Below, one piece after another: positions 36,847 to 38,739 of a stretch of DNA of 38,739 bases. The position numbers and the translations under genes were made by a program. Source of the DNA: Oscillospiraceae bacterium (GTDB lineage Bacteria > Bacillota > Clostridia > Oscillospirales > Oscillospiraceae); contig JAGAMN010000061.1 of assembly GCA_017624715.1 (NCBI GenBank), forward strand, positions 1-38,739. Reading direction: 5' to 3'. A model generated the notes under the pieces. It worked only from the letters and a program-made list of their open reading frames with translations, did not search any database and was not told the DNA's origin. Every line of letters starts with the position of its first letter. Positions within the stretch are counted from its first letter, which is position 1.

Positions 36847-36880
36847 TAAGCCAATCTGACTACCGGAAAGGAATACGATC

Positions 36881-37999
36881 ATGAAGCATAAATCCAATTT
36901 TTCCGTTCTGACCGCCCTGATCCTGATTCTGGGCATTCTGCTGACCGGCTGCGCCGGCTCCCCTGCCCCCACCGAGCCTCCCACGGAGGCTCCTACCCAG
37001 GCGCCCACCGAGGCACCCACCGAAGCTCCTACCGAAGCCCCCACCGAGCCCACCGAGGATCCCTCCGCCTTGGAGGAGGATGTGGCCCGGAACCCCCTGA
37101 ACGGCCAGATCATCGACGGCCTGCACACGGGCCGCACCTTCGCAGTGGTATTCAACAACGCCAAGCCCGCCATCCCCCAGCACGGCATCAGCCAGGCGGA
37201 TATCCTTTTTGAATTCCTGGCCGAGGGCGGCGTCACCCGCTGCGTGGGTCTGTTCAGCGACATCGAGGATGTGGAAGTCCTGGGCTCCATCCGCAGCGCC
37301 CGGAAATACTTCGTCAGCCTGGCACAGGCCTTCGATGCGGTGCTGATCCACGCCGGCGGCAGCGACGAGGCCCTGATCTATATTGAAAACAACGGCTTCG
37401 ACGACATCGACGGCATCAAGGGTTACGCCGGCTCCGCCTTCTACCGGGATCAGGATCGTCGCAAGGCAGGCTACGCTCTGGAGCACACCCTGTTCACCAG
37501 CGGCGCCAATCTGCTGGAGTGTGCCGCCGGCCGGGGCCACGCCCTGGAGCGTCCCGACGGCGTCAACTACGGTCTTCTTTTTGACGAGGATGTGGTTCTG
37601 GAAGGCCAGGACGCAGGCTCCATTTCCATTACGTATGCAATCGGCGAAAAGGTCACCTCCCTGACCTATGACGAAGCTGCCGACAAGTACCTGTCCCATC
37701 AGTACAAGGGCGCATGGATCGACGGCGAAACGGGCGAACAGCTGGCCTACACCAACGTCATGGTGCTCTATGCCGACACCTCCTATCAGGACGACCACTA
37801 TCTGCTGACCATCAACCTGACCGGCAGCGGTACGGGCTACTTTGCCTGCGGCGGCAAGATGGTTCCCATCAACTGGCAGCGCAGCGGAGAATCCGACATG
37901 TTCTTCTTCACTTATGAGGATGGAACCCCCGTCACCCTGGAAGTTGGCAGCACCTATGTATCCGTGGTGCCCGCGGGCAGCGATGTGTCCTGCGAGTAA
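36881..37999 (+). CDS. DUF3048 (YerB-like) lipoprotein
   Basis: A 372-residue lipoprotein with lipobox LLTGC (Cys about 24). A low-complexity Pro-Thr-Glu-Ala linker made of PTEAPTEAP-type repeats (residues about 27-63) follows, as a flexible surface spacer. DUF3048 begins near residue 75 (RNPLNGQIID, FNNAKPAIPQHGISQADI, GSIRSARKYF) and runs to the end. Function unknown; homologues lie in many Firmicutes. 34 nt after the solute-binding gene, likely the same transcript. Confidence 0.92.
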   Translation: MKHKSNFSVLTALILILGILLTGCAGSPAPTEPPTEAPTQAPTEAPTEAPTEAPTEPTEDPSALEEDVARNPLNGQIIDGLHTGRTFAVVFNNAKPAIPQHGISQADILFEFLAEGGVTRCVGLFSDIEDVEVLGSIRSARKYFVSLAQAFDAVLIHAGGSDEALIYIENNGFDDIDGIKGYAGSAFYRDQDRRKAGYALEHTLFTSGANLLECAAGRGHALERPDGVNYGLLFDEDVVLEGQDAGSISITYAIGEKVTSLTYDEAADKYLSHQYKGAWIDGETGEQLAYTNVMVLYADTSYQDDHYLLTINLTGSGTGYFACGGKMVPINWQRSGESDMFFFTYEDGTPVTLEVGSTYVSVVPAGSDVSCE

Positions 38000-38053
38000 G
38001 CATATTGTCCCAATCTGAACCGTAAATATCCCTGTTTTTTTCAGTTTTGCCAG

Positions 38054-38082
38054 TTTACAATCCATTTTGGGTATTGTATAAT
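38054..38082 (+). promoter_or_regulatory. Promoter of gap
   Basis: TTTACA (38054-38059), a 17-bp spacer and TATAAT (38077-38082). Two copies of TTTGTACAG follow at 38086-38094 and 38106-38114, 20 bp apart, covering the likely start site; a repressor could bind there. Confidence 0.7.
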
Positions 38083-38168
38083 GGCTTTGTACAGAAATCC
38101 CGGTTTTTGTACAGTATTTCTATCTAACATACCGCATTCAGCGGTAATTTGAAATGGAGGAAATTCCC

Positions 38169-38739
38169 ATGTCTGTTAAAGTTGCTATTAACGGTTTTGG
38201 CCGTATCGGCCGTCTGGCTTTCCGTCAGATGTTCGGTGCTGAGGGTTACGAAATTGTTGCCATCAACGACCTGACCTCTCCCAAGATGCTGGCTCACCTG
38301 CTGAAGTATGACTCCACCCAGGGTGCTTACGCTGCTCCCTTCGGTGCTCATACCGTCGAGGCCGGCGAGGACAACATCGTTGTCGACGGCAAGAAGATCA
38401 CCATCTACGCCAAGGCCAACGCTGCTGAGCTGCCCTGGGGCGAGCTGGATGTTGACGTCGTCCTGGAGTGCACCGGTTTCTACTGCTCCAAGGCAAAGGC
38501 TCAGGCTCACATCGACGCCGGCGCCAAGAAGGTCGTTATCTCCGCTCCCGCTGGCAATGACCTGCCCACCATCGTTTACAACGTCAACCACGAGACCCTG
38601 ACCAAGGAAGACAACATCATCTCCGCTGCTTCCTGCACCACCAACTGCCTGGCTCCCATGGCTAAGGCTCTGAACGATCTGGCTCCCATCGAGGCCGGCA
38701 TCATGTGCACCATCCACGCTTACACCGGCGACCAGATGA
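38169..38739 (+). CDS. gap: Glyceraldehyde-3-phosphate dehydrogenase, 3' end outside window
   Basis: The glycolytic NAD-dependent enzyme. The first 190 residues are seen and the frame is open to the window end. The N-terminal Rossmann motif is [10 protein letters not shown], and the catalytic Cys156 lies in [11 protein letters not shown]. The ATG at 38169 follows GGAGGAA. Strong codon bias and a consensus promoter fit a highly expressed gene. Confidence 0.97.
   Translation, partial: MSVKVAINGFGRIGRLAFRQMFGAEGYEIVAINDLTSPKMLAHLLKYDSTQGAYAAPFGAHTVEAGEDNIVVDGKKITIYAKANAAELPWGELDVDVVLECTGFYCSKAKAQAHIDAGAKKVVISAPAGNDLPTIVYNVNHETLTKEDNIISAASCTTNCLAPMAKALNDLAPIEAGIMCTIHAYTGDQM

Noticed and set aside
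36966-37060. CRISPR-like or tandem repeat array
   Set aside because: The short repeats encode a PTEAPTEAP linker in a lipoprotein and have no spacers.
35266-37290. Long open frame antisense to the solute-binding and DUF3048 genes
   Set aside because: A shadow of genes with clear lipoboxes and family motifs; its GASVGASVG-type repeats are just the reverse of the Pro-Thr-Glu linker.

Overview
The window joins two kinds of DNA. Positions 1 to about 21,300 are the right-hand part of an integrative conjugative element of the Tn916 family, with moderate GC. The rest is GC-rich chromosome of a Gram-positive anaerobe of the Clostridia, most like an Oscillospiraceae-type gut bacterium. This rests on the ICE type, the DnaD/DnaC primosome pair, the acetyl-DAP lysine genes, a Gram-positive SecA, a DUF3048 lipoprotein and a tiny Cys/Asn-rich membrane protein. 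No species can be named from the sequence alone.

Element layout. The left edge cuts into a VirB4-type conjugation ATPase, which overlaps a membrane-anchored two-domain wall hydrolase (orf14/CwlT type). The right end has the usual Tn916 order: Cys-rich KTR protein, reverse-strand XRE regulator, region-4 sigma factor, xis and int. The space between the hydrolase and the KTR gene, where tetM sits in Tn916, holds signalling cargo instead: a full agr-type quorum-sensing locus. agrB and an overlapping 46-codon agrD run leftward, followed by two secreted proteins with related architecture. An XRE regulator, a LytTR response regulator and an AgrC-like kinase run rightward. A strong terminator closes the kinase gene. 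A separate promoter then serves a lipoprotein, two ABC permeases, an ABC ATPase, a YtrA-type GntR regulator and a VanZ-domain protein, which look like a sensing or immunity operon. Between sigma factor and xis lie a second tyrosine recombinase with a small P-loop-like ORF, a roughly 500-nt hairpin-rich non-coding stretch, and a PemK/MazF-type toxin with its overlapping partner.

Junction. int is followed by a terminator, an intact tRNA-Leu(UAA), and then a second tRNA-Leu whose 5' half and promoter are good but whose 3' half is decayed. Both share an 11-bp anticodon-loop sequence. The simplest reading is integration into the chromosomal tRNA-Leu anticodon loop, with the element carrying a replacement tRNA.

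Chromosome. A leftward group carries a DnaD-domain protein, DnaC, a HAD phosphatase, a TPR protein and a YfbR-like HD nucleotidase. It is followed by a Cys/Asn-rich mini-protein; dapH divergent from an M20 deacetylase and an aminotransferase (together the acetylase branch of lysine synthesis); a dicarboxylate/amino-acid symporter divergent from an AraC regulator; secA between inverted AATGC-type repeats; a laccase-domain (YlmD/PgeF) gene overlapping an orphan peptide-binding lipoprotein; a DUF3048 lipoprotein; and the start of gap (GAPDH), cut by the window end.
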